DNA from: Methylotenera_A sp963701715
GTDB lineage: Bacteria > Pseudomonadota > Gammaproteobacteria > Burkholderiales > Methylophilaceae
DNA length: 64,000 nucleotides
Assembly: GCA_963701715.1 (NCBI GenBank)
Contig: CAVPAX010000004.1
Span: 124,001 to 188,000 of the forward strand
Direction of reading: 5' to 3'
This document shows positions 44,082-52,132 of this stretch, piece by piece; the first letter of the stretch is position 1; each line of letters opens with the position of its first letter. A program made the position numbers and the translations under genes. The notes under the pieces are model-generated. The model was not told the origin of the DNA and made no database searches. It was given only the letters and a program-made list of their open reading frames with translations.

Positions 44082-44693
44082 CTAAGTTTCAAGCTGGCGA
44101 AGTTGCTTATCATGCAAATTAGTTAGCAGAACTTGGGCAGAAATCGTGCCAATGAGCGCTAAGAACATGTCCCACTGTGTATCCCAAACATCACCCTGCG
44201 TTGCCAGAAAGGCTACCGCATCACTACCAGAGGCACGCGCCACCCACCATTCCAGAATTTCGTAAAATGCACTAATGCTTAGACAAATACAGCACACCAT
44301 AAAGAAAAGCCATGCGCCCCGCCTCACCACTTGTTTGCGCAGCAAAATCTCACGCGCAATCATAGCGGGCACAAAGCCTTGTGCCACATGCCCCACGCGG
44401 TCGTAATAATTTCTATCCAAATCATATGTGTCGCGCAACCAGTTAAATAGTGGCACTTCAGCATAGGTGTAGTGCCCACCAACCATCAGTACAACAGCAT
44501 GCAGCAAAATCAGCAGATATAAAAGATTGGTAAGCGGAAATTGTTTGTACGTAAGAAGCAAAATCGGCAGCGCGATAATTGCGGGAAACACCTCTAAAAA
44601 CCACGTGAAATAATCATGCGGACGAATGGCCGACCAAATAAGCACAAGAATGAAACTAATAACTAATATTGATAAATAACGGCAATTGTTCAT
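44082..44693 (-). CDS. DUF2238 (YjdF-like) integral membrane protein, paralogue A
   Basis: The 203-aa protein has about six hydrophobic segments. Conserved features of DUF2238 are GGHYTYAEVPLFNWL, NYYDRVGHVAQGFVPAM, ISAFYEILEWW and LATQGDVWDTQWDM. Its role is unknown. The ATG at 44693 follows AAGGAGG closely. It lies 28 bp after the P-type ATPase stop, so the two are probably co-transcribed. A second member lies at 51477-52088. Confidence 0.88.
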   Translation of the reverse strand: MNNCRYLSILVISFILVLIWSAIRPHDYFTWFLEVFPAIIALPILLLTYKQFPLTNLLYLLILLHAVVLMVGGHYTYAEVPLFNWLRDTYDLDRNYYDRVGHVAQGFVPAMIAREILLRKQVVRRGAWLFFMVCCICLSISAFYEILEWWVARASGSDAVAFLATQGDVWDTQWDMFLALIGTISAQVLLTNLHDKQLRQLET

Positions 44694-44720
44694 CAAACCT
44701 CCTTCAAAGCTTCCATTCTC

Positions 44721-47252
44721 CTAATTCAATCCGAATCGCTTGATAAGAAAAGCTTTTACAAGCTGGGTTAATCCCAAATAAACTACCAGGATAAATGTCA
44801 GATAAAGCCAGAACATCGCTGGCAGTGGTGTCATTTGAAGCTTTGTTGCAAAGGCCGAATAAGGCAAATATGCGCCCAGAACGCAAATCGACAAAGTTGT
44901 AACCATCAAAGGTAAGCTGGGCTTGCTTTGCAGGAAAGGTATCTTTCCGGTTCGAATCACATGCACAATCAGCGTTTGTGAGAGTAGCGACTCTACAAAC
45001 CAGGCAGTCTGGAATAATCCGGCCCGCTCCGGGATTGTGCAATCAAATATAAACCACATCAATCCAAATGTAACGTAGTCAAAAATTGAACTGATTGGCC
45101 CAATTGTAAAGATATATCTTTCGATGTTGGTAATCTCCCACTTGCGTGGTTGTAAGATATATTCATCATCCACATGATCTGTAGCGACTGACGTTTGGGA
45201 AAAATCGTATAACAGGTTATTAAAGAGAATCTGTACGGGCGCCATAGGCAGGAAAGGCAAAAAGGCACTGGCGCCAAGCACACTGAACATGTTACCGAAA
45301 TTCGAGCTGGCGCTCATTTTGATATATTTGATGATATTACCGAATACTTTGCGCCCCTCGACAACACCATCCTTAATGACCAGCAGATTCTTTTCCAGCA
45401 GAATAATGTCGGCCGACTCTTTAGCAATATCGACGGCGGTATCGACAGAAATGCCGACATCGGCCGTTTTAAGTGCGATGCCATCATTGATGCCATCCCC
45501 CATAAACCCGACCACATGACCTTTAGCCTGCAAGGCTTTTATCACACGCGCTTTTTGTTGAGGCGAAAGTTTTGCAAAGACAGTAACATTCTCAACCTCT
45601 TCTGCCAGCTGTAAATCCGTCATCTGTTGGATCTGGCTACCCAGGGAAATTTTATCCACCGCCAAACCAACGTCATGACAAATTTTGCGGCTAACTACAT
45701 CATTATCCCCCGTCAATATCTTGACTGTAACGCCATATTTCAAAAGGCTTGCAAGGGCAGGAGCCGCTGATTCTTTCGGAGGATCAAGAAAAGCGACATA
45801 ACCACTCAAAATCAGATTGGCTTCATCTTTTGGTTCGTAGATTGCCGGGCCCGACAGTACCTCTTTGTACGCCACGGCAATTACGCGAAAGCCATCCGCA
45901 TTCAGATCATTCACAACAACATGGGCATCTTTAACGTGAATCGGATTGAGCGGAAGGATTTCTCCACCCACCTGCATTCGATCGCAGACGCTGAAAATTT
46001 CCTCAACAGCACCTTTGCAAATCAACAAATGAGCGGTTTTATCTTTTTCAACAATGACGGACATGCGTCTTCGCTGAAAATCAAATGGAATCTCGTCAAT
46101 TTTTAAATAAGAACTAACTTCATGCAATTTCTGGTGAATCTCAGCATGCTCAAGTACAGCAATATCCAGTAAATTTTTTAGCCCAGATTGGTAATGACTA
46201 TTCAAATAGGCATATTCAAGCACCCTGTCATCTTCCTTGCCTGTGATATCGACATGCCTTTCCAGAATCACTTTATCCTGGGTAAGCGTGCCGGTTTTGT
46301 CAGCACACAAAATATCCATCGCGCCAAAATTTTGGATGGCATTCAACCGTTTAACGATAACCTTTTTACGCGACATCGCTATAGCGCCTTTACCTAAATT
46401 AACTGTAACCAGCATCGGCAGCATTTCCGGCGCCAACCCTACTGCAACAGCAGAGGCAAACAATAGCGCCTCCATCCAATTGCCCTTGATAAAACCATTA
46501 ATCAGAAACACTGCCGGCACCATCACCATCATGATACGGATAATGAGTCCGATATATTTCTGGATACCCAGATCAAAGTTGGTGAGCTCCCTTTCTCCTA
46601 TAACACTGGATGCAATCGAACCAAAAAAAGTATGGCCGCCGGTTGCCACCACAACAGCAACAGCGGTACCGGAAACCACGTTGGTGCCCATAAAACAGAT
46701 ATTAGGCAAGTCCGGGGCACTAATTCGATTAACCAGTTTTTTTTCAGAATTTTTTTCAACCGGCATGGACTCGCCAGTGAGTGATGACTGATTCACGAAA
46801 AGGTCTTTAGCGGACAAGACTCTCAAATCTGCCGGGATCATGTCTCCCGCTGACAAATGCACAATATCGCCAGGAACAAGCTGGCTAAAATCAATTTCCA
46901 TGATTTGACTGGAAGTATCGGTGGAAACTCTCCGAATCACAGTTGCTGTTGAAGTGACCAACGAACGCAGGCTTTCGGCAGCCTTGCTAGAGCGGTACTC
47001 CTGAAAAAAAGCGAGCGTTGTAGAAAAAACAACCATCAAGGCAATCACTTCCGCCCCTCTAATCTCACCTGTAAAAATGGCAACCAATGAAAGGCCGAGC
47101 AGAAGTAAGGGTAAAGGACTGATGAAATACCTTAAAAATCTGAATAAAAGGTGTTTCTGTTTTTCACTTGCAATAACATTAAGACCAAATTTTCTTAGTC
47201 TCTTCCCGGCTTCAAGGAATGAAAGCCCTTCAAAAGAAGAGCCAAGCTTCAC
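44721..47252 (-). CDS. Magnesium-type P-type ATPase (MgtA/MgtB-like)
   Basis: This is a P3B-type cation ATPase of 843 aa from GTG 47252. It has the phosphorylation motif CADKTGTLTQD, the actuator TGES in SSLTGESMPVE, hinge MGDGINDGIALKTADVGIS, and the Mg-ATPase block NMFSVLGASAFLPFLPMAP with NLLYDFSQ. About ten membrane helices are present. The true N-terminus is probably longer: in frame upstream, an ATT at 47303 sits 6 bases after a perfect AAGGAG and adds SDKLHQFAKLEVSDALV, which looks like a normal P3B N-terminus (860 aa). It separates dapB from carA, which are normally neighbours. Confidence 0.9.
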   Translation of the reverse strand: MKLGSSFEGLSFLEAGKRLRKFGLNVIASEKQKHLLFRFLRYFISPLPLLLLGLSLVAIFTGEIRGAEVIALMVVFSTTLAFFQEYRSSKAAESLRSLVTSTATVIRRVSTDTSSQIMEIDFSQLVPGDIVHLSAGDMIPADLRVLSAKDLFVNQSSLTGESMPVEKNSEKKLVNRISAPDLPNICFMGTNVVSGTAVAVVVATGGHTFFGSIASSVIGERELTNFDLGIQKYIGLIIRIMMVMVPAVFLINGFIKGNWMEALLFASAVAVGLAPEMLPMLVTVNLGKGAIAMSRKKVIVKRLNAIQNFGAMDILCADKTGTLTQDKVILERHVDITGKEDDRVLEYAYLNSHYQSGLKNLLDIAVLEHAEIHQKLHEVSSYLKIDEIPFDFQRRRMSVIVEKDKTAHLLICKGAVEEIFSVCDRMQVGGEILPLNPIHVKDAHVVVNDLNADGFRVIAVAYKEVLSGPAIYEPKDEANLILSGYVAFLDPPKESAAPALASLLKYGVTVKILTGDNDVVSRKICHDVGLAVDKISLGSQIQQMTDLQLAEEVENVTVFAKLSPQQKARVIKALQAKGHVVGFMGDGINDGIALKTADVGISVDTAVDIAKESADIILLEKNLLVIKDGVVEGRKVFGNIIKYIKMSASSNFGNMFSVLGASAFLPFLPMAPVQILFNNLLYDFSQTSVATDHVDDEYILQPRKWEITNIERYIFTIGPISSIFDYVTFGLMWFIFDCTIPERAGLFQTAWFVESLLSQTLIVHVIRTGKIPFLQSKPSLPLMVTTLSICVLGAYLPYSAFATKLQMTPLPAMFWLYLTFILVVYLGLTQLVKAFLIKRFGLN

Positions 47253-47364
47253 TAACGCATCCGAGACTTCAAGTTTTGCAAATTGATGGAGCTTGTCTGA
47301 AATTTTGTACTCCTTAGTTACACTTTGAGTACCTAATACACATATTACTTTTTAGTTATTACGA

Positions 47365-48168
47365 TTAACACAAACTCAGCACATCTCGCATGTCATAAAG
47401 ACCAGTTTTTTTATCGACTAGATATTTAGCCGCACGCAACGCACCCAAGGCAAAAGTCGCGCGGCTACTGGCTTTGTGTGTCAACTCCACGCGTTCACCA
47501 ATACCGGCAAACACTACAGTGTGATCACCCACCACATCACCGCCTCTTAGCGTTGCGAAACCGATTTTCCCTGCTTCACGCTCACCTGTAACACCTTCAC
47601 GGGCATAGATGGCACAATCTTTTAAATCCCGCCCTAAGCCATGTGCTGCTGCTTCGCCCAAGCGCAATGCAGTACCGGAAGGCGCATCGACTTTGTGACG
47701 ATGATGCATCTCCACCACTTCAATGTCGTAGCCATCATTAAGCACTTTGGCGGCTTGCTCGACCAAATTGATCAGCAATGTCACGCCAACGCTCATGTTA
47801 GGCGCGAATACAATCGCTATTTTTTTTGAAGTCGCTTCTATTTTGGCTTTTTGTTCAACCGTAAAACCTGTTGTGCCTATCACATGTTTCACGTGGTGGC
47901 GCTGACAGGTTTCCAGATAATCCATGCTGGCTTCTGGGCGCGTAAAATCTATCAGCACATCCGCACCTTGCAACGTTTCACTTGCATCGTCGCTAATATA
48001 CACACCAGTGCTTTTGCCGAACAATTCGCCTGCATCGCGGCCAATATTGGGACTTCCAGCGCGGTCAAGCGCACCATAAAGCTGCAGGCTTTCATCCTCA
48101 AAAACACTTTGCAATAGTGCATGCCCCATGCGTCCGGTAGCGCCAGCAATAACAATTTTAGTTTTCAT
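47365..48168 (-). CDS. dapB: 4-hydroxy-tetrahydrodipicolinate reductase
   Basis: DapB is the NAD(P)H enzyme of lysine/diaminopimelate synthesis. The 267-aa protein begins MKTKIVIAGATGRMGHALLQ (dinucleotide fold). It has IGTTGFTVEQKAKI, the catalytic EMHHRHKVDAPSGTALRLGE and a C-terminal FALGALRAAKYL. It follows bamE by 27 bp, the usual order. Confidence 0.97.
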   Translation of the reverse strand: MKTKIVIAGATGRMGHALLQSVFEDESLQLYGALDRAGSPNIGRDAGELFGKSTGVYISDDASETLQGADVLIDFTRPEASMDYLETCQRHHVKHVIGTTGFTVEQKAKIEATSKKIAIVFAPNMSVGVTLLINLVEQAAKVLNDGYDIEVVEMHHRHKVDAPSGTALRLGEAAAHGLGRDLKDCAIYAREGVTGEREAGKIGFATLRGGDVVGDHTVVFAGIGERVELTHKASSRATFALGALRAAKYLVDKKTGLYDMRDVLSLC

Positions 48169-48195
48169 AATTCGTCTTTAATTTTTTAAAAAAAA

Positions 48196-49236
48196 TCAAA
48201 AGCCAATTTTCTCTAACATCCGCTCAAAATAACCCGGCTCGGTTTCCGGCGGCAAGGGTGCCTGCTCAACCTTCTTGGGTTTGGTTTTATTATTCACCAC
48301 AGGCGGAGCTGCTTCTTTTGTTGTCGTTTCAAGATTTTTAGTATCTAAATTTCTGTCCATCCTGAATATAAAAGCCTCATCTTGCGTTACATCTGGTTGA
48401 CTCGGCACTTCTTGTGCGGGTTTTACAGACTCAACAGGTGCCAATTCCTTAAGCTCAGTTTTTGGCTGTTCGACACTTGGCACTTCAACTGCAGGCACTT
48501 CAATCGGAGGTGCCTTAACTGCAGGCACTTCAACCGCGGGTGCAGGTATTTCCACAGCTGGGATTTCTACTTTTGGAACATCTACCGCAGGCGCATCTGC
48601 AGCAGGGGCAATCTCAATCGGCACAGCAAGCAAAGAGGGTGTTTCTTGCGCAGGCTCTACACCATCCGCTGCGGGCGTCTCAGGAGCCACCTCTTTCAGT
48701 AATTCAGCTTTTGGCGTTTCTATCGGTACGGCTTCTGCTGGCTTAGCCTCTTCTGGCTTCGCTGCCGGAGTTTTTTCGTCTTTCTCCCAGAATTTTAATT
48801 TATCCATCAGCCCTTTTTCTTTTGGTTTTGGCTCGATCGATTTTGGCAGCGTCACGGCCCCCGCTTCAACACCAGTCGCCGCACCTGCTGTGCCCTGTGG
48901 CACTACGTCGCCGCGCACGCGCTTAAGCAAATCTTTTTCGAACTCTAAAATCACACGGCGCTGCTCAACAACCTTGCCGGCTTGACGTAACTGATAGAAA
49001 TAATCCCAGCGGTTACTGTGGAAGCTATCCACAATTAGCGGCGTGCCCATAATAAACTTCACTTGCGATTTGGTCATGCCGGGGCGCAGCTGCAGCAGCA
49101 TTTTGGAAGTGACCACATTGCCCTGCTGAATTTCCATCTTGAAAGGCTTGAGGATAGGCGCGCTAGAGCCACAGCCTGTGAGCAAAGCACAGCAGATAAT
49201 ACATAATGCAAACAACTGTTTTAAAAAATGACGCAT
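48196..49236 (-). CDS. bamE: BamE-type outer membrane assembly lipoprotein with long low-complexity tail
   Basis: BamE is a lipoprotein of the BAM complex that inserts outer-membrane barrels. The lipobox LLTGC puts the lipid on C22. The BamE fold covers roughly residues 35-110 (QQGNVVTSKMLLQLRPGMTK, MGTPLIVDSFHSNRWDYFYQ). Family members are usually about 110-180 aa; this one is 346. From about residue 120 it runs into proline/alanine/valine/glutamate-rich sequence with repeats of the type VEVPAV and VEIPAV, and it ends ETEPGYFERMLEKIGF. It is divergent from fur and upstream of dapB, the standard fur/bamE setting. Confidence 0.9.
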   Translation of the reverse strand: MRHFLKQLFALCIICCALLTGCGSSAPILKPFKMEIQQGNVVTSKMLLQLRPGMTKSQVKFIMGTPLIVDSFHSNRWDYFYQLRQAGKVVEQRRVILEFEKDLLKRVRGDVVPQGTAGAATGVEAGAVTLPKSIEPKPKEKGLMDKLKFWEKDEKTPAAKPEEAKPAEAVPIETPKAELLKEVAPETPAADGVEPAQETPSLLAVPIEIAPAADAPAVDVPKVEIPAVEIPAPAVEVPAVKAPPIEVPAVEVPSVEQPKTELKELAPVESVKPAQEVPSQPDVTQDEAFIFRMDRNLDTKNLETTTKEAAPPVVNNKTKPKKVEQAPLPPETEPGYFERMLEKIGF

Positions 49237-49344
49237 GATTTTTTGGGCGAATGACTTATTACTGAATTGGCGTTAATATACCACGATGGGTGCAACCCTA
49301 AAACCATAAAGTTATACCTAATCATTATTCTTGGGCACATTACG

Positions 49345-49770
49345 ATGCATGATCAGAAAGATTTAAAGAACGCCGGCCTTAAGGCCACGCTCCCCAGATT
49401 GAAGATTCTGGAGCTCTTTGAAAACAGCGTTGAGCGGCATTTGTCAGCCGAAGATATTTATAAAATTTTAATCAATACCGGCGAGGATGTCGGCTTGGCA
49501 ACGGTGTACCGCGTGCTGACGCAGTTTGAGCAGGCAGGACTTCTGCTACGCCACCATTTTGAAAGCGGTAAAGCGGTATTTGAGTTAAATGAAGGTCATC
49601 ACCACGATCATATCGTGTGTCTGCAATGCGGTCATGTAGAAGAGTTTTGCGATGAAGAAATCGAAAAACTCCAGCATAAAGCTGCGAAAAACCGTGGATT
49701 CAAAATTCACGAACATTCACTGTATATTTATGCCGATTGCACCAAAAAACCCTGCCCGCATAAAAATTAA
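49345..49770 (+). CDS. fur: Ferric uptake regulator Fur
   Basis: Fur represses iron-uptake genes when loaded with Fe(II). From ATG 49345 it is 141 aa starting MHDQKDLKNAGLKATLPRLK. A winged helix with the recognition segment TVYRVLTQFEQAGLL is followed by the metal-binding HHHDHIVCLQCGHVEEFCDEE and a C-terminal cysteine (KKPCPHKN). The frame opens 26 codons earlier, but those residues are not Fur-like. It is divergent from bamE. Confidence 0.96.
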   Translation: MHDQKDLKNAGLKATLPRLKILELFENSVERHLSAEDIYKILINTGEDVGLATVYRVLTQFEQAGLLLRHHFESGKAVFELNEGHHHDHIVCLQCGHVEEFCDEEIEKLQHKAAKNRGFKIHEHSLYIYADCTKKPCPHKN

Positions 49771-49826
49771 TTATTTAATGTAGCTCGAATTAACAACAAA
49801 AGCGTTATTCTTCTTTTGGGGAGTGC

Positions 49827-51401
49827 ATGATGTTAAAAAAATATTCTTCATTTATGCTTAAGTTTTCTTGGGCGGCTTTTTTAGGCTTAACCATCGCCGC
49901 ATGCGGCACCAACCCCGTCACCAAGAAAAAAGAATTTCAGTTTGTCTCAGAAGAAAAAGAAATTGCCATTGGCAAAGAAAACTATTCGCCTGCGCGCCAA
50001 TCGCAGGGCGGAGATTACATTATCGACCCTGAACTTACCGCCTACGTGCAAGGTATTGGCAAGAGACTTGGCGCGGTATCGGATAGACCAGAGCTTCCAT
50101 ACGAATTTGTCGTATTAAATGACTCTGTGCCCAATGCATGGGCGATGCCAGGCGGCAAAATCGCGTTTAACCGTGGCTTGTTGTACGAACTAAACAACGA
50201 AGCCGAACTGGCGGCTGTAATGGGTCACGAAATCGTCCACGCAGCAGCTCGGCACGGCGCCAAGAGCATGGAGCGCGGCGTATTTTTGCAAGGCGCGATG
50301 ATTGCGGTGGGCATCGGTGCGCAAAATACCGATTATGCCAATTTGGTCGTAGGCGCTTCGCAGCTTGGCGCTCAGCTCATCTCCAGCAAATACGGACGTG
50401 ATGCAGAATCTGAATCTGATCTATACGGCATGAAATACATGAAAAAAGCAGGTTACGACCCAGCCGCCGCGGTATCCTTGCAAGAAACCTTTGTGCGCTT
50501 GAGCGCTAACAAACAAAGTAATTGGCTGACAGGCTTATTTGCAAGCCACCCACCTTCACCAGAGCGGGTGGCAGCCAATAAAGTCACTTTGGCCAAACTT
50601 GGTGCAGGCGGTGAATGGGGCAAAGAAACATATGCACAAAAAACTGCCAAAATAAAAGCCACTCAGCCTGCCTACAAAGCCTATGATGATGCCATTGCCG
50701 CGCTCAAAAAAGGTGATACCGCAACCGCTTCCAGCCTTGCGCAGAAAGCCATTGCGGGCGAGCCGCGCGAAGCGCGTTTTCAGGAACTTTTGGGCGACAT
50801 TGCATTAACGCAGAAAAAACCGCAGGAAGCGCTGGCCTATTACGACAAAGCTATCAAGATGCAACCGGATTACTTTAAACCGCACGTGCAGAGCGGCATT
50901 GCGCTGTTTAACATGGGCAAAAAAGCCGAGGCCGAGCCTTTTCTGAAACGTGCCAATGAACTGCTGCCCACCGCACCCGGCCATGCCTTGCTGGGTGATA
51001 TTGCCGAAGAACGTGGCGACATTGACGGCGCGTTAAAACATTATCAAATCGCTGCCAGCTCAAACTCAGAAATCGGCAAACAAGCCAACGAACACGCCGT
51101 TAAGATTGACTTACCGCGCAACCCAAGCAAATACATCCGCTCCGGCGCGCAGGCCGATAGCAGCGGAAACCTGTTTGCCGTGGTTGAAAACGGCACATCT
51201 TTACCCGTTGGCCGCGTGCAAGTACGTGTAGTGAAATACGATGCTAAAACCGGCCGCGCCATAGGCCAAAGCCAGCCGATGATTATTAGCGGCGTGCAGC
51301 CGGGCAAACGCAACCAAGTTGCTATTGGCGAGCGCGTTAAAACCCCGCAAGAAGCGGAATTGTATAAAGTAGTGGTGGAAGCCGCGGAGTTGGCGAAATA
51401 A
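49827..51401 (+). CDS. Periplasmic M48 metalloprotease lipoprotein with TPR repeats (BepA-like)
   Basis: This is a zinc protease probably anchored as a lipoprotein: the signal segment ends IAACG with the lipidated cysteine near position 26. The catalytic HEIVH motif lies around residue 135, with the third ligand in DAESESDLYGMKYM. After about residue 285 come TPR-like helical repeats (AIAALKKGDTATASSLAQKA, KPQEALAYYDKAIKMQPDYF). The 524-aa layout resembles BepA/YfgC, which assists or degrades stalled outer-membrane proteins. GGGGAG precedes the start. It follows fur and is not obviously coupled to it. Confidence 0.9.
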   Translation: MMLKKYSSFMLKFSWAAFLGLTIAACGTNPVTKKKEFQFVSEEKEIAIGKENYSPARQSQGGDYIIDPELTAYVQGIGKRLGAVSDRPELPYEFVVLNDSVPNAWAMPGGKIAFNRGLLYELNNEAELAAVMGHEIVHAAARHGAKSMERGVFLQGAMIAVGIGAQNTDYANLVVGASQLGAQLISSKYGRDAESESDLYGMKYMKKAGYDPAAAVSLQETFVRLSANKQSNWLTGLFASHPPSPERVAANKVTLAKLGAGGEWGKETYAQKTAKIKATQPAYKAYDDAIAALKKGDTATASSLAQKAIAGEPREARFQELLGDIALTQKKPQEALAYYDKAIKMQPDYFKPHVQSGIALFNMGKKAEAEPFLKRANELLPTAPGHALLGDIAEERGDIDGALKHYQIAASSNSEIGKQANEHAVKIDLPRNPSKYIRSGAQADSSGNLFAVVENGTSLPVGRVQVRVVKYDAKTGRAIGQSQPMIISGVQPGKRNQVAIGERVKTPQEAELYKVVVEAAELAK

Positions 51402-51476
51402 ATAACCGAGATTGACTGGGTGAATTTAATATACTGAAAATATTAGCAGAGTATTATATTTGACTGGTGACAAACC

Positions 51477-52088
51477 TTGACTCCCCAACCATTTCGAAGC
51501 AACCGCCTCTTGCAGGGACTCATTCTCTGGTTAGTGATGCTCTGGGTTATCACCGCCATCGAGCCCTACAACCGCCGTGACTGGCTGATTGAAAACTTGC
51601 TGGTATTCATCTACGCAGGTTTACTTGTTATCACCTATCGGCGGTTCGTCTTCACTAACCTGTCGTATATGTTGTTCGGACTCTTTATCAGCCTGCACCT
51701 GCTAGGCGCCCATTATACCTATGCAGAGGTGCCATTTGGATTCTGGTTACAAGACACATTCAACCTTACGCGCAATCACTATGATCGTATCGTCCACTTT
51801 AGCTACGGCCTGCTGAATGCCTACCCCTTCCGCGACATATTCATGCGTGCCGCCGGCGTTCGCCGGAGCTGGTCATATTTTATGCCCGTCGTTGGTGTAC
51901 TCAGTTTCAGTGGCTTTTATGAATTCCTCGAGGCCGCCGTAGCCTTTATTGTTAGTCCTGAACTCGGTGATGTCTACCTCGGAACGCAGGGTGATATCTG
52001 GGATGCAGAGAAGGATGCCTTCCTCGCCTTCAGTGGTGCAATCATCGCCATGAGCGTCCTCTGGTTGTACAACAAACGTAGCTCGTAG
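51477..52088 (+). CDS. DUF2238 (YjdF-like) integral membrane protein, paralogue B
   Basis: The 203-aa protein parallels the copy at 44082-44693: LGAHYTYAEVPFGFWL, NHYDRIVHFSYGLLNAYPFR, FSGFYEFLEA and LGTQGDIWDAEKDAFLAFSG. An in-frame stop lies just upstream, so translation starts at or after the TTG at 51477. Six hydrophobic segments are seen. Function is unknown. The two copies are clearly diverged. Confidence 0.85.
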   Translation: MTPQPFRSNRLLQGLILWLVMLWVITAIEPYNRRDWLIENLLVFIYAGLLVITYRRFVFTNLSYMLFGLFISLHLLGAHYTYAEVPFGFWLQDTFNLTRNHYDRIVHFSYGLLNAYPFRDIFMRAAGVRRSWSYFMPVVGVLSFSGFYEFLEAAVAFIVSPELGDVYLGTQGDIWDAEKDAFLAFSGAIIAMSVLWLYNKRSS

Positions 52089-52107
52089 TGCGATAATCAA
52101 TATTTAC

Positions 52108-52127
52108 GCGGGCAACAAGTTGCCCGC
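52108..52127. repeat. 20-bp palindrome between convergent genes
   Basis: GCGGGCAAC, AA and GTTGCCCGC form a near-perfect palindrome between the DUF2238 stop and the recN stop. No T-run follows on either strand, so it is not a standard terminator. It may be a REP-like hairpin. Confidence 0.6.
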
Positions 52128-52132
52128 CCTAC

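Noticed and set aside
49267..49344. 26-residue N-terminal extension of Fur
   Set aside because: The extra residues do not resemble Fur; the ATG at 49345 starts the normal N-terminus.
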